From the NCBI RefSeq assembly GCF_000633455.1, contig NZ_AYMG01000003.1:62001-126000 (forward strand): a stretch of DNA of 64,000 nucleotides, read 5' to 3'. The position numbers and the translations under genes are program-made. Below the pieces are notes generated by a model that saw nothing but the letters and a program-made list of their open reading frames with translations, did no database searches and was not told where the DNA came from. Within the stretch, counting starts at the first letter, position 1, and every line of letters starts with the position of its first letter. Shown one piece after another: positions 17,073 through 24,734 of this stretch. Origin of the DNA: Pedobacter jeongneungensis. Its GTDB lineage: Bacteria; Bacteroidota; Bacteroidia; Sphingobacteriales; Sphingobacteriaceae.

Positions 17073-17540
17073 TTATTTTAATTGACTTACAATATTTTCC
17101 AAACGGTTATGTGCCATATTAATACCCTGAGCAAAAGGTAAGGCCAGGATCTGATCCCTTAAACCGACCGATTTGTATATCACGTGCATGGTGAGTTTGC
17201 TCCTGTCATCCGTCAGTTTTTCGAAGGTTAAAAATTCAAGCTGGGCGGCAAAAGGCGTATTTTCCATTTCAAATGTCCGTGTAATTTTCTCTTCAGGCAC
17301 AAATTCGTGGATTACACCACTGGCTACAAAGGCTACATTTCCTTTGTTATCTGAAGTTTCGAAAGCGTAACTACCATGTTTTTTATTTTCGAGTTTAAGT
17401 ACCTTAGTGCCCATCCATTGTGCTACAATTTCGGGCTCTACATAAGCTTTAAATAGCAATTCAACAGGAAGATCAAACTCCCTCGTAATTACGATTTCCT
17501 GTTTGCCATTTTCGGCATCAATTTTTGTTTTCTGCTCCAT
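17073..17540 (-). CDS. SRPBCC / AHSA1-type START-like domain protein
   Basis: This 155-residue protein has the AHSA1 fold: VITREFDLPVELLFKAYVEP at the N-terminus, the WMG turn, TRTFEMENTPFAAQ, and a C-terminal helix INMAHNRLENIVSQLK. The fold makes a hydrophobic cavity for small ligands or protein clients; the ligand here is unknown. Six bases separate it from the upstream ArsR gene. ArsR-AHSA1 pairs are common and are usually cotranscribed. Confidence 0.85.
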   Translation of the reverse strand: MEQKTKIDAENGKQEIVITREFDLPVELLFKAYVEPEIVAQWMGTKVLKLENKKHGSYAFETSDNKGNVAFVASGVIHEFVPEEKITRTFEMENTPFAAQLEFLTFEKLTDDRSKLTMHVIYKSVGLRDQILALPFAQGINMAHNRLENIVSQLK

Positions 17541-17546
17541 TTGGTT

Positions 17547-17870
17547 CTATTTGGTTGGTTTATAATTTTTCATAATATCTTCCAGTTTGTTAAACCGATC
17601 ATCCCACATCTGGCGGAAAGGTTCGATAAAATCAGCTATTTCTTTCATCTTTTTGGCATTGGTATGGTAATGCACTTCCCTCCCGTTCTGTTTCTGCTCC
17701 AGCAATTCGCACTCGGTCAGGATCTGCAGGTGTTTGGAAACTGTTGGTCTGGCGGTATCGAAATTGGCCGCTATAGCACCAGCTGTCATCGATTGTGTGG
17801 CTACCAACACCAATATGGCCCTACGTGTTGGGTCGGCAATGGCCTGAAATACATCTCTTCTTAAATTCAT
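17547..17870 (-). CDS. ArsR-family winged-helix repressor
   Basis: This 107-residue protein has the ArsR winged-helix core: [20 protein letters not shown], recognition region [20 protein letters not shown], then [20 protein letters not shown]. The metal-binding ELCVCD motif of arsenic and cadmium sensors is absent, so it belongs to the non-metal group linked with AHSA1 proteins. It is first in its four-gene operon. A perfect palindrome GACTAC-N10-GTAGTC lies 14-35 bp before its start and is the likely autoregulatory operator. Confidence 0.9.
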   Translation of the reverse strand: MNLRRDVFQAIADPTRRAILVLVATQSMTAGAIAANFDTARPTVSKHLQILTECELLEQKQNGREVHYHTNAKKMKEIADFIEPFRQMWDDRFNKLEDIMKNYKPTK

Positions 17871-17883
17871 TATGTAGCTATTT

Positions 17884-17905
17884 GACTACAAATATAAATG
17901 TAGTC
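17884..17905 (-). promoter_or_regulatory. Probable ArsR operator
   Basis: GACTAC, AAATATAAAT, GTAGTC is a perfect 6-bp inverted repeat with a 10-bp AT-rich spacer. Further half-sites GTAGCTA (17874) and AACTACG (17910) flank it. Its position just before the ArsR start is typical of repressor autoregulation. Confidence 0.65.
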
Positions 17906-18133
17906 ATTTAACTACGCAAATTTTTAGGAAGTTTTTTTTAATCGATTAAATTATAGATACGTCATTTCGGCCGTAACCTGTCCCAACTATTCGGGACTGC
18001 ACTCCAGTCGAGATGACGACCTGACTTTGAAAGCAGTGGAAAAATTTTATAAAAAAAGTGATCTGTTAAAAAACAGCCTATGAGAGTTTTGATGTTTCGC
18101 TATTGAATACAACAAAGGATCAGCCGAATTTAT

Positions 18134-18196
18134 CAATCATATAAGAAATATAAGGCCATGTAAGCTTATATGCACCTTCAATGCCTTATATGGTAA
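18134..18196. repeat. ATATAAG palindromic element, copy 3
   Basis: ATCATATAAGAAATATAAGG then CCATGTAAGCTTATATGC and CCTTATATGGTAA. It sits between the two 70-bp direct repeats, as if it or its insertion accompanied the duplication. Confidence 0.6.
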
Positions 18197-18229
18197 GCCT
18201 CTCATTTGGAAAGCAGTGGAAAAATTTTA

Positions 18230-18262
18230 TAAAAAAAGTGGTCTGTTAAAAAAACAGACCAC
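18230..18262 (-). terminator. Rho-independent terminator of the Sox-like operon
   Basis: On the minus strand, GTGGTCTGTT, TTTTT, AACAGACCAC is followed by TTTTTTTAT. It lies 62 bp after the YeiH-type gene stop, marking the end of the nine-gene transcript. Confidence 0.85.
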
Positions 18263-18323
18263 CAGAGTTTTGATGTTTCCGTCCGTGGAGACACGGACCG
18301 AGGCTTGAAGTAATAAGTTTGTA

Positions 18324-19697
18324 TTATTTAAAATCCGGTATTGGGAATAAATATCCACCGAACAGGATGTACGACCACAACAGCGTCCAGAAGATGTTGA
18401 AAATCTGAGCGGTTACAAAAGTAAATGCCGGCCGGCCTCCTTGTAATTTAACGAGTGACGAAAACTTAGCTTCCATACCGATAGAAATAAAAGCAATAGC
18501 GAACCATACGGTACGCAAGCCATTTAATCTTGGCGCAACACTTTTTGCAGTTGCAGGCGATAATAAGAAAGAGAACACCAATGATGCGGCAACAAATCCC
18601 AATACAAATTTCGGAAAACGCTCCCATACAATTTTAAGTCCGGGGCTTTTAGCTTTAGGCAAAACTTCGCCAGCTTCTCCTTTTGGTTTTTTATAGGCCC
18701 ACCATATTGCAATAAAAAATGCCGCGACACCGATAAATACATTCTGAGAGAATTTCGCAATTACACCAGCTTTAACAGCAATCGGTCCAACCAAATCGCC
18801 TGCAGCGGTAACCGTTGCAGTGGTATCTAACGTTCCGCCCAACCAGGCGCCGCCAATTACTTCGGGGATGTGAAAATACCTTACCGCCCAGGGTTGGATG
18901 ATCATCATCGGGATGGCCATAATCAACACCAATGTGGTCACGTAAGATAGTTTACGTTTGTCGCCATTAATTGCCCCTGCTGCAACAATAGCTGCAGAAA
19001 CACCACAGATGGATACAGCAGAGGCTAAAATCACACCAAATTCATCATCTACTTTTAATTTACGGCTTAGCCATAATGAGAAAAACCAAACGGCCGTTAC
19101 TACGATAACCGCCTGTACAATTCCCGGCAAACCTGCTTTGATCAAATCGGCTGACAAAATCGTGGTTCCTAAAATTACGAGGCCGGTTTTAATATAAAAT
19201 TCAGATCGTACGGCTTCTTTTAACCATTCGGGCAGTTTTACCACGTTACCCAACAGGATACCGATCAACAAAGCAAAAACCACATATTCCAGTCCGAAAT
19301 AAGATACGTTTTTGTTGCCGCCAATAATAAAGGAGATGATTGCAAAAAAGTAGATCAGCGAAAAACCGGCAGCAAACCTGGCTACATTACCACCCGAAAG
19401 GCCGATGGCTATGGATGCAAGCGCCAGAAAAACCGCTCCTGTTTCTAAAATGAGTAATAAATTTGAGCCTGAAAGAATTTTACCAAACAAATCTTCCGAA
19501 GTAGCCCATTTATAAGCGGGTAAAGTAATTGTTGTACCGTTATTGGTTAAATAAAGTACTGTGGCAATAATAATTGTTCCTAAAATTACCGCCCACCAAT
19601 CTTCGGTAAGCGATTGTAAAAATGTTTTTTTGTCGGGCGTTATCCCTGCATCTGTTAAAGCTCCTGTAGTTCCCGAAGCATTGTTTTGTGTTGACAT
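18324..19697 (-). CDS. YeiH-type (UPF0324/PF03601) putative sulfite or sulfate exporter
   Basis: This 457-residue protein has about 11 membrane segments. Core family sequence includes FALLIGILLGNVV, IKTGLVILGTTILSADLIKA, SICGVSAAIVAAGAINGDKR, and GGAWLGGTLDTTATVTAAG. The N-terminal 110 residues exceed the usual 330-350-residue length and add two or three membrane segments. Family members are annotated as sulfate exporters and occur beside sulfite-producing pathways such as sulfonate degradation. Here the gene is the last of an operon with a SoxC-like sulfur dehydrogenase and its cytochrome, which fits disposal of an inorganic sulfur product. It is followed by a strong terminator. The substrate is inferred from context. 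Confidence 0.85.
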   Translation of the reverse strand: MSTQNNASGTTGALTDAGITPDKKTFLQSLTEDWWAVILGTIIIATVLYLTNNGTTITLPAYKWATSEDLFGKILSGSNLLLILETGAVFLALASIAIGLSGGNVARFAAGFSLIYFFAIISFIIGGNKNVSYFGLEYVVFALLIGILLGNVVKLPEWLKEAVRSEFYIKTGLVILGTTILSADLIKAGLPGIVQAVIVVTAVWFFSLWLSRKLKVDDEFGVILASAVSICGVSAAIVAAGAINGDKRKLSYVTTLVLIMAIPMMIIQPWAVRYFHIPEVIGGAWLGGTLDTTATVTAAGDLVGPIAVKAGVIAKFSQNVFIGVAAFFIAIWWAYKKPKGEAGEVLPKAKSPGLKIVWERFPKFVLGFVAASLVFSFLLSPATAKSVAPRLNGLRTVWFAIAFISIGMEAKFSSLVKLQGGRPAFTFVTAQIFNIFWTLLWSYILFGGYLFPIPDFK

Positions 19698-19713
19698 CGT
19701 TTTTTATTTGTGG

Positions 19714-21156
19714 TTATCTGATTTTTATGTTGAAAATATCTTTTAATACTCTTTTGCCGGCATTGTAGCCGCACATTCCGTGTACGCCACCTCCCGGCGG
19801 AGTTGATGAAGAGCAGATGTACAATCCCTTGGCGGAGGTTTTATATGGCGACCACCTTAAAGCCGGACGGGTAAATAATTGTCCGAGATCTAATATGCCC
19901 CCGTTAATATCGCCGCCGATATAGTTGCGGTTATGCGCTTCCATCTGTTCGGTATTCATGGTATGTTTGGCCAAAATCCGATCTTTAAATCCAGGGGCAA
20001 ATCTTTCTACCTGGTTTTCGATTATGGCTGTCATATCCTGTTTTGAACCATTGGGAACGTGGCAGTAAGCCCATGCTGTTTGTTTCCCTTCAGGTGCACG
20101 CGAAGGGTCGAACAAACTCTGCTGTGCAAGCAATACAAAAGGCTTTTCTGAGTGTTGGCCTTTACTGGTCATCAGTTCGCCTGCGGCTATTTCTTCGAAA
20201 GTATTGCCTAAATGTATGGTACCCGCGCCCCTGCACTCTTCAGCGGTAAACGGAATAGGCCCATCTAATGCCCAATCTACCTTAAAAACGCCCATACCGT
20301 AACGGTAACGTTCGAGCTGCCATTTGTAAATATTGGAGAATTTATGCCCTGCGATTTGTAATAGTTGTTTTGGGGTAACATCAAAAAGCACCGCATGGGC
20401 AGAAGGCAATTGATCTAAGGAGCTAACAAAAGTCCCTGTTTCGATTTTTCCTCCAAGCGATTTAAAATAACCCGCCAATGCCCCAGCAATAAATTTTGAC
20501 CCGCCTTTGGGTATCGGCCAGCCTTTAAGGTGCCCGGTGGCCATCAATACCAAACCAATGGCCGTGGTGCTTAAATTGCTTAGCGGTTGTATGGCATGTG
20601 CAGCCATTCCGGCAAAAAGTCCGCGGGCGTGTTGTTCTTTAAAACGTTTAACAAAACCTATTGCACTGCTCAATGCTTTCAGACCAAAACCCGCCATCGC
20701 CAATGGATGTTTGGGGAAACGTAATGGCCCTAACGCATCTTCATCGATCAGTGGCCATGCCGCCGTAATGTTTTCCATCAACGAAGTATAAGTTTTAGCA
20801 TCGGCCCCCAAATATTCAGCGGTTTTCTGGATAGAATGATCTAGTATCGCGGCAGTTCCATCATCAAAAGGATGTGCTGCGGCCAAAACGGGTTGCAGGT
20901 ACTCCAATCCAAAATCTGCCAGGGGCAAAGTTTTAAAAAACGGCGAAGCCAGTGCCATCGGGTGGATGGCCGAACAAACATCATGTGTAAAGCCGGGCAA
21001 AGTGAGTTCGGCAGAGCTTAATCCGCCCCCGATCACATCTTTGCCTTCTATAATTAAAACGGAAAGTCCTTGTTGCTGCAAAAGGATGGCCGCAGCCAGT
21101 CCATTTGGACCCGACCCTACTACAATTGCATCATAATCCCGTTTTTCTGGTTTCAT
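19714..21156 (-). CDS. CrtI-like FAD-dependent oxidoreductase of a sulfur operon
   Basis: This 480-residue cytoplasmic flavoprotein has the N-terminal FAD motif DAIVVGSGPNGLAAAILLQQ, GKDVIGGGLSSAEL, and the C-terminal IMG-like cap GLYICSSSTPPGGGVHGMCG. It belongs to COG1233 (phytoene-dehydrogenase-like, PYROXD2-like), which covers many substrates. The neighbours are not carotenoid genes but SoxC-, SoxD- and YeiH-like genes, 4 and 16 bp away, so a carotenoid role is unlikely. The substrate is unknown; oxidation of an imported organosulfur compound to release sulfite or a thiol is one possibility. No signal peptide. Confidence 0.8.
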   Translation of the reverse strand: MKPEKRDYDAIVVGSGPNGLAAAILLQQQGLSVLIIEGKDVIGGGLSSAELTLPGFTHDVCSAIHPMALASPFFKTLPLADFGLEYLQPVLAAAHPFDDGTAAILDHSIQKTAEYLGADAKTYTSLMENITAAWPLIDEDALGPLRFPKHPLAMAGFGLKALSSAIGFVKRFKEQHARGLFAGMAAHAIQPLSNLSTTAIGLVLMATGHLKGWPIPKGGSKFIAGALAGYFKSLGGKIETGTFVSSLDQLPSAHAVLFDVTPKQLLQIAGHKFSNIYKWQLERYRYGMGVFKVDWALDGPIPFTAEECRGAGTIHLGNTFEEIAAGELMTSKGQHSEKPFVLLAQQSLFDPSRAPEGKQTAWAYCHVPNGSKQDMTAIIENQVERFAPGFKDRILAKHTMNTEQMEAHNRNYIGGDINGGILDLGQLFTRPALRWSPYKTSAKGLYICSSSTPPGGGVHGMCGYNAGKRVLKDIFNIKIR

Positions 21157-21160
21157 CTGG

Positions 21161-22414
21161 TTATTTTATGGTTTCCGGTTTAAATAAAACGGTTCCGTCG
21201 TTTTTAATCTGCCATGCAGTAATGGGATTCATGTGGTACCCCCCAAGGTTTGCGCCACGGGCCTCTACCAATTGTGTCAAAGTTGGCTGTAAATAGCCGG
21301 TTTCATCAGTAACGCGGCTTAATATTTCAGTTGCCTCACCTTTCCAGTCCCACAGATACCTGAAATAAGTATGTGCTTTACTCAGTACAGGTTCCTGTAA
21401 ATTGGCTAACTGCCATGTTTTTCCGGCATCGGTGCTTACCTCTACTTTTTCTACCTTTCCCCTGCCGCTCCAGGCAATTCCACGTATTTCTACCCAGCCT
21501 TTATTAACCTTTTGGGGATAAGATGGATAAGTGATAATGGAACGCGCATCCAACTCAAAGCTAAACATTCTGATTTTATCTTTTACAGGGTAAGTATATT
21601 TTGACGTTTCTTCCCTGGTCATGTAGGGCTCTTCCGAAAGTTCGATGCGCCTTAACCATTTGATATTCATGTTACCTTCAAAACCGGGCAAAAGTAACCT
21701 GATGGGATAACCCTGTTCTGGACGTATGGCTTCACCGTTCTGTGCGTAAACAATCATGGCGTCATCCCAGGCTTTTGCGATAGGGATGGTACGGGTCATT
21801 ACGGCAGCATCCGAACCTTCAGCCAGAAACCATTTGGCTTTATCGCTGATGCCTACTTCATTAAATATTGTAGAGAGCATTACACCTGTCCACTCGCTTT
21901 GACTGGTGAGCCCAAGAATATCCTGAGGGGTCATTTCGGCTTTTCCGGTACGAAAATTACCGGCGCATTCGATAAAACAGGTACGGGTAACGGATGGAAA
22001 CCTTTTAATGTCGGCAAGGGTAAATTTCATCGGATTTTCGACCAGGCCGTGAATGAGCAATTCATGTTTTGCAGGATCAATGCTTGGAATGCCTGCATGG
22101 TGGCGTTCGAAATGCAGATCGGCCGGAGTAATCGTACTATGCATATCCTGCAAAGGTGTGCGCGAAGAAATATCGGAAGCTTTGCGTACGGGTTGCTCAA
22201 ATGGAGAGCGTTTCCCCAGCGGACCAGGCCCGGGACCAACGATTTTAGTTGGATCATCTGTAATTTCAGGAATAATCGGCTTTTCATTCGGTATTTCATC
22301 AGCAAATAAAGATTGTACAGGTAAAACTGCAGCAGCAATTACCCCTCCCAATAAAGTTCGCCGGCTGATTTTGCCTGTTGCTCTTTTCTGATCTTTGTTT
22401 CCGAGTTTTTTCAT
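21161..22414 (-). CDS. soxC: SoxC-like sulfane/sulfite dehydrogenase, molybdopterin subunit
   Basis: This 417-residue periplasmic enzyme has a twin-arginine signal (SRRTLLGGVIAAAVLPVQS, Arg18-Arg19), as expected for an exported molybdenum protein. The sulfite-oxidase fold shows HFERHHAGIP (101-110), IHGLVENPMKFTLADIKRFP and the cofactor ligand loop CFIECAGN, with Cys150 at the molybdenum position. The C-terminal Mo-co dimerisation domain is RGIAWSGRGKVEKVEVSTDA and following. The spacing and the HFERHHAG and FIECAGN blocks match SoxC better than eukaryotic sulfite oxidase or YedY. SoxC oxidises SoxY-bound sulfane sulfur or sulfite. No soxXYZAB gene is in the window, so free sulfite or another small sulfur species is the more likely substrate. 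Its ATG overlaps the cytochrome stop (TAATG). Confidence 0.88.
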   Translation of the reverse strand: MKKLGNKDQKRATGKISRRTLLGGVIAAAVLPVQSLFADEIPNEKPIIPEITDDPTKIVGPGPGPLGKRSPFEQPVRKASDISSRTPLQDMHSTITPADLHFERHHAGIPSIDPAKHELLIHGLVENPMKFTLADIKRFPSVTRTCFIECAGNFRTGKAEMTPQDILGLTSQSEWTGVMLSTIFNEVGISDKAKWFLAEGSDAAVMTRTIPIAKAWDDAMIVYAQNGEAIRPEQGYPIRLLLPGFEGNMNIKWLRRIELSEEPYMTREETSKYTYPVKDKIRMFSFELDARSIITYPSYPQKVNKGWVEIRGIAWSGRGKVEKVEVSTDAGKTWQLANLQEPVLSKAHTYFRYLWDWKGEATEILSRVTDETGYLQPTLTQLVEARGANLGGYHMNPITAWQIKNDGTVLFKPETIK

Positions 22415-23013
22415 TATTTTATTTCAGGTCCTCCTTTACGATCGTCCATAATAAATAGTTTTTCCGCCGGCATTACCACTTTGTACAGGTTTTTGGCATC
22501 GAGTACCACATCTGCTTTTATAATTTTGTTGGCATTGAGCAGATAGGCCGTTATGCTGTATACTTCATCGTTGCTTAAAGAACCCGGAAGATTGTAAGGC
22601 ATGGCACGGCGCATATAATCGAATAAAGTAGTGGCATATGGCCAGTAATTACCAATGGTTTTCGGTTTACTGGTGGCCGACGTATCGCCAACCAAAGCAT
22701 TTCCAGGAAGTTTGACACCCGGTTTTTCGGTACCATCCACACCATGGCACATCGCACATTTTTGAGCGTAAAGTACCCTGCCTTTTTTCACATCCCCCTG
22801 CCCTGCGGGCAAGCCTTTCCCATCGGGACGAACATCAATATCCCATGCTGCAATTTCCTGAGCGGTAGCCGGTCGGCCAAAACCAAATTTAGCCGGCCGC
22901 TTTAAGCTATCCGTTAATGGCAATTGAACCTGAATGGGTACAAATGCCGTTTTTAGCGACATCAATAACAACACGACAGGACATGCGAATATGAGTACCG
23001 TTTTTTTGTTCAT
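22414..23013 (-). CDS. soxD: SoxD-like mono-haem cytochrome c
   Basis: This 199-residue protein has an N-terminal hydrophobic export or anchor segment (about 5-25). It contains the SoxD signature FGFGRPATAQEIAAWDID (about 43-60) and VRPDGKGLPAGQG, one haem site CAMCH (86-90), then KTIGNYWPYATTLFDYMRRA, whose following MPY Met is the likely sixth ligand. NDEVYSITAYLLNANKII is also SoxD-like. Classical SoxD has about 380 residues and two haems; this is the shorter one-haem form. It should accept electrons from the SoxC-like enzyme encoded next to it (1-bp overlap, TAATG) and pass them to the respiratory chain. Confidence 0.88.
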   Translation of the reverse strand: MNKKTVLIFACPVVLLLMSLKTAFVPIQVQLPLTDSLKRPAKFGFGRPATAQEIAAWDIDVRPDGKGLPAGQGDVKKGRVLYAQKCAMCHGVDGTEKPGVKLPGNALVGDTSATSKPKTIGNYWPYATTLFDYMRRAMPYNLPGSLSNDEVYSITAYLLNANKIIKADVVLDAKNLYKVVMPAEKLFIMDDRKGGPEIK

Positions 23014-23017
23014 TTCA

Positions 23018-24721
23018 TCAATATTTACCTGCGCTCAAAGTGCTTTTTGGCAATACATATTGTCGGTCGTAACGATCGAGCACCACATAAATCGAATCTT
23101 TTCGCTCATTGATGCCCGAAAGGATAACCCTCGAACCATCCGTCGTATCGTATTTCAGTACCATGCGATGGCGTTTTACTTCTCTTGGTTTTTCTTCAAA
23201 TTCGCGGTCCCTGCGGGTAGACCAGGCGGCTTTATCGATCATTTTATTTTCATCTCCGATATGTTGCCATGCCATTTTACTGATCCAGTTATCTTCTTTT
23301 GGTTTTGATGCTGCGGCCTTATCGGATCCTTTACGTCCGCCCCTTAAAGCCATCACGTTTTTATCCTGCAGGTAAAGCACTTGATCTACGGTATCGGCAT
23401 AATAATGAAATGCCCTTTGACCCCCGGCAACACCGCTAATTTCGAAAGTACGCTGGATATCCCGCATTGGGCTACCACCACCATTTGATGGATCGATAAG
23501 CGCCGGACGGTTAATTTTGAAGGTTAAAGTTGTCCAGTTTTCAAAAGTAGCTTCCTGCCACCTGGTCGAATCAAGCGGATTAAATGGAATCACTTCACCG
23601 TTGATTTTAAATTCACTTACGTGGTAATTTCCCCTTAATTTTTTAACGCCGGCGGTTGCAGGCTGTTTGTAAGGATCGTATTTAAAATTGATCACCTCGG
23701 TGTAGGTAAGTACACCAAAAAAGATCACAAAGGTGAGTACTTTTAGCGTGATGCGGGTGTATTTAAGCCATGGTTTTCTAAAATCGGGGTAAATTCTAAA
23801 CGGTACGGTATAACGTTCGAGAATGAGCAGGTTGTATAATTTAGGAAAATCATCGGCAGCGATAAATAACCCTAACAGCACAAAATAAAATGCGTAAACG
23901 TGTACACCACCATCGTAGGCATAATTTACAAAAGTGATATCGCCTAGCGCAGCCGCTAAAAGTATAGCACCAAATGTGCTGGTTTTCCGGAAGAAAAGCA
24001 TAGCACCGGCAACAATTTCGACCACGCCACCAAAAACCTGGTACCAGGGAACCACACCCACCGAAAGCCAGTATATTTTTTGTGCGGTAAAATCGCCAAA
24101 ATTACTATTGAGCAAACCCAGTGAGGGGTAAGGCATCTGTGTAGGGAAAAGTTTGGTGAATCCGAAACCGATAATCCCAATGCCGGCACGGTAACGCACC
24201 ACCACCCTGATCCAATAATAAAGGATATGATAAGATTTGCGCTTGCGATCGAAGGCCGTCCAGATTACTGCTCCTATAAGGGCAAATACCAGTGCGATGC
24301 CCCAATCTACATAATCAGCCAGGAAACTTCTTTTTGGTGGCAAAGCTGCGCCATTGTCGTTTTTCGCTTCAGCTTTTTTGGTGCTAGCATTTTCTGTTTT
24401 ATTCTTTTTGACACCCTCTTTTTTGTCAGTTTCATCACCCGATGGCGAATCGGTAATATCACGCGAACGCTGTCCGCCAAAAAGTGATAAAAAGCTGGGC
24501 TGGAAACGGGCGATATCGTATAAATCCCGGTAATGTGGCCGAGACCAATCCAAGGTAAATACGTTTTTATACCAATTGGCCGAAAATGGGATAGACATGG
24601 CGAGGAAGAAAATAAACAGCAGGCGGAAGCCAAATTTCTTTTGCCACGACCATGGCTTTTTAGCTGCAGCCTGTTGCGCTGTTACCTCGTTCTCTATATC
24701 CTGTTGTTTTATTTCAGACAT
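23018..24721 (-). CDS. DoxX-type membrane protein with charged insert and C-terminal beta-rich domain
   Basis: This 567-residue protein has an N-terminal membrane segment (about 30-48), a Lys/Glu-rich linker (about 95-125, KKEGVKKNKTEN), then a DoxX/DoxD-like core of five or six membrane segments: YYWIRVVVRYRAGIGIIGFG, TKLFPTQMPYP, GVVEIVAGAMLFFRKTSTFG. The C-terminal 200 residues form a soluble domain with WQEATFENWTTLTFKINRPA and RVILSGINERKDSIYVVLDR. DoxD proteins form part of thiosulfate:quinone oxidoreductase in Acidianus, so a link with sulfur electron transfer is plausible but unproven. It is a paralogue of the next upstream gene and extra residues (GGRKGSDKAAASKPK) lengthen it. It ends 4 bp before the cytochrome start. 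Confidence 0.8.
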   Translation of the reverse strand: MSEIKQQDIENEVTAQQAAAKKPWSWQKKFGFRLLFIFFLAMSIPFSANWYKNVFTLDWSRPHYRDLYDIARFQPSFLSLFGGQRSRDITDSPSGDETDKKEGVKKNKTENASTKKAEAKNDNGAALPPKRSFLADYVDWGIALVFALIGAVIWTAFDRKRKSYHILYYWIRVVVRYRAGIGIIGFGFTKLFPTQMPYPSLGLLNSNFGDFTAQKIYWLSVGVVPWYQVFGGVVEIVAGAMLFFRKTSTFGAILLAAALGDITFVNYAYDGGVHVYAFYFVLLGLFIAADDFPKLYNLLILERYTVPFRIYPDFRKPWLKYTRITLKVLTFVIFFGVLTYTEVINFKYDPYKQPATAGVKKLRGNYHVSEFKINGEVIPFNPLDSTRWQEATFENWTTLTFKINRPALIDPSNGGGSPMRDIQRTFEISGVAGGQRAFHYYADTVDQVLYLQDKNVMALRGGRKGSDKAAASKPKEDNWISKMAWQHIGDENKMIDKAAWSTRRDREFEEKPREVKRHRMVLKYDTTDGSRVILSGINERKDSIYVVLDRYDRQYVLPKSTLSAGKY

Positions 24722-24734
24722 AACATTAAGCTTT

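Larger units (their letters stand above)
18029..18279 (-). repeat. 70-bp direct repeat, two copies, containing a terminator hairpin
   Basis: Copies at 18029-18098 and 18209-18279 share GAAAGCAGTGGAAAAATTTT, ATAAAAAAAGTG, CTGTTAAAAAA, CAG and GAGTTTTGATGTTTC. The copy next to the operon keeps a perfect stem; the distal copy has a damaged stem (ATCTGTT/AACAGCC). Confidence 0.8.
17906..18323. other. Spacer with repeats and a duplicated terminator block
   Basis: No gene is seen. It contains a CGTCATTTCGG...GAGATGACGAC palindrome (about 17959-18018), two direct copies of a 70-bp block (18029-18098 and 18209-18279), an ATATAAG element between them and a GTCCGTG/CACGGAC hairpin (18281-18298). Confidence 0.7.

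Noticed and set aside
19714..21156. Second carotenoid desaturase
   Set aside because: It has the COG1233 fold but is embedded in a sulfur operon with coupling to SoxC- and YeiH-like genes; nothing there supports carotenoid chemistry.
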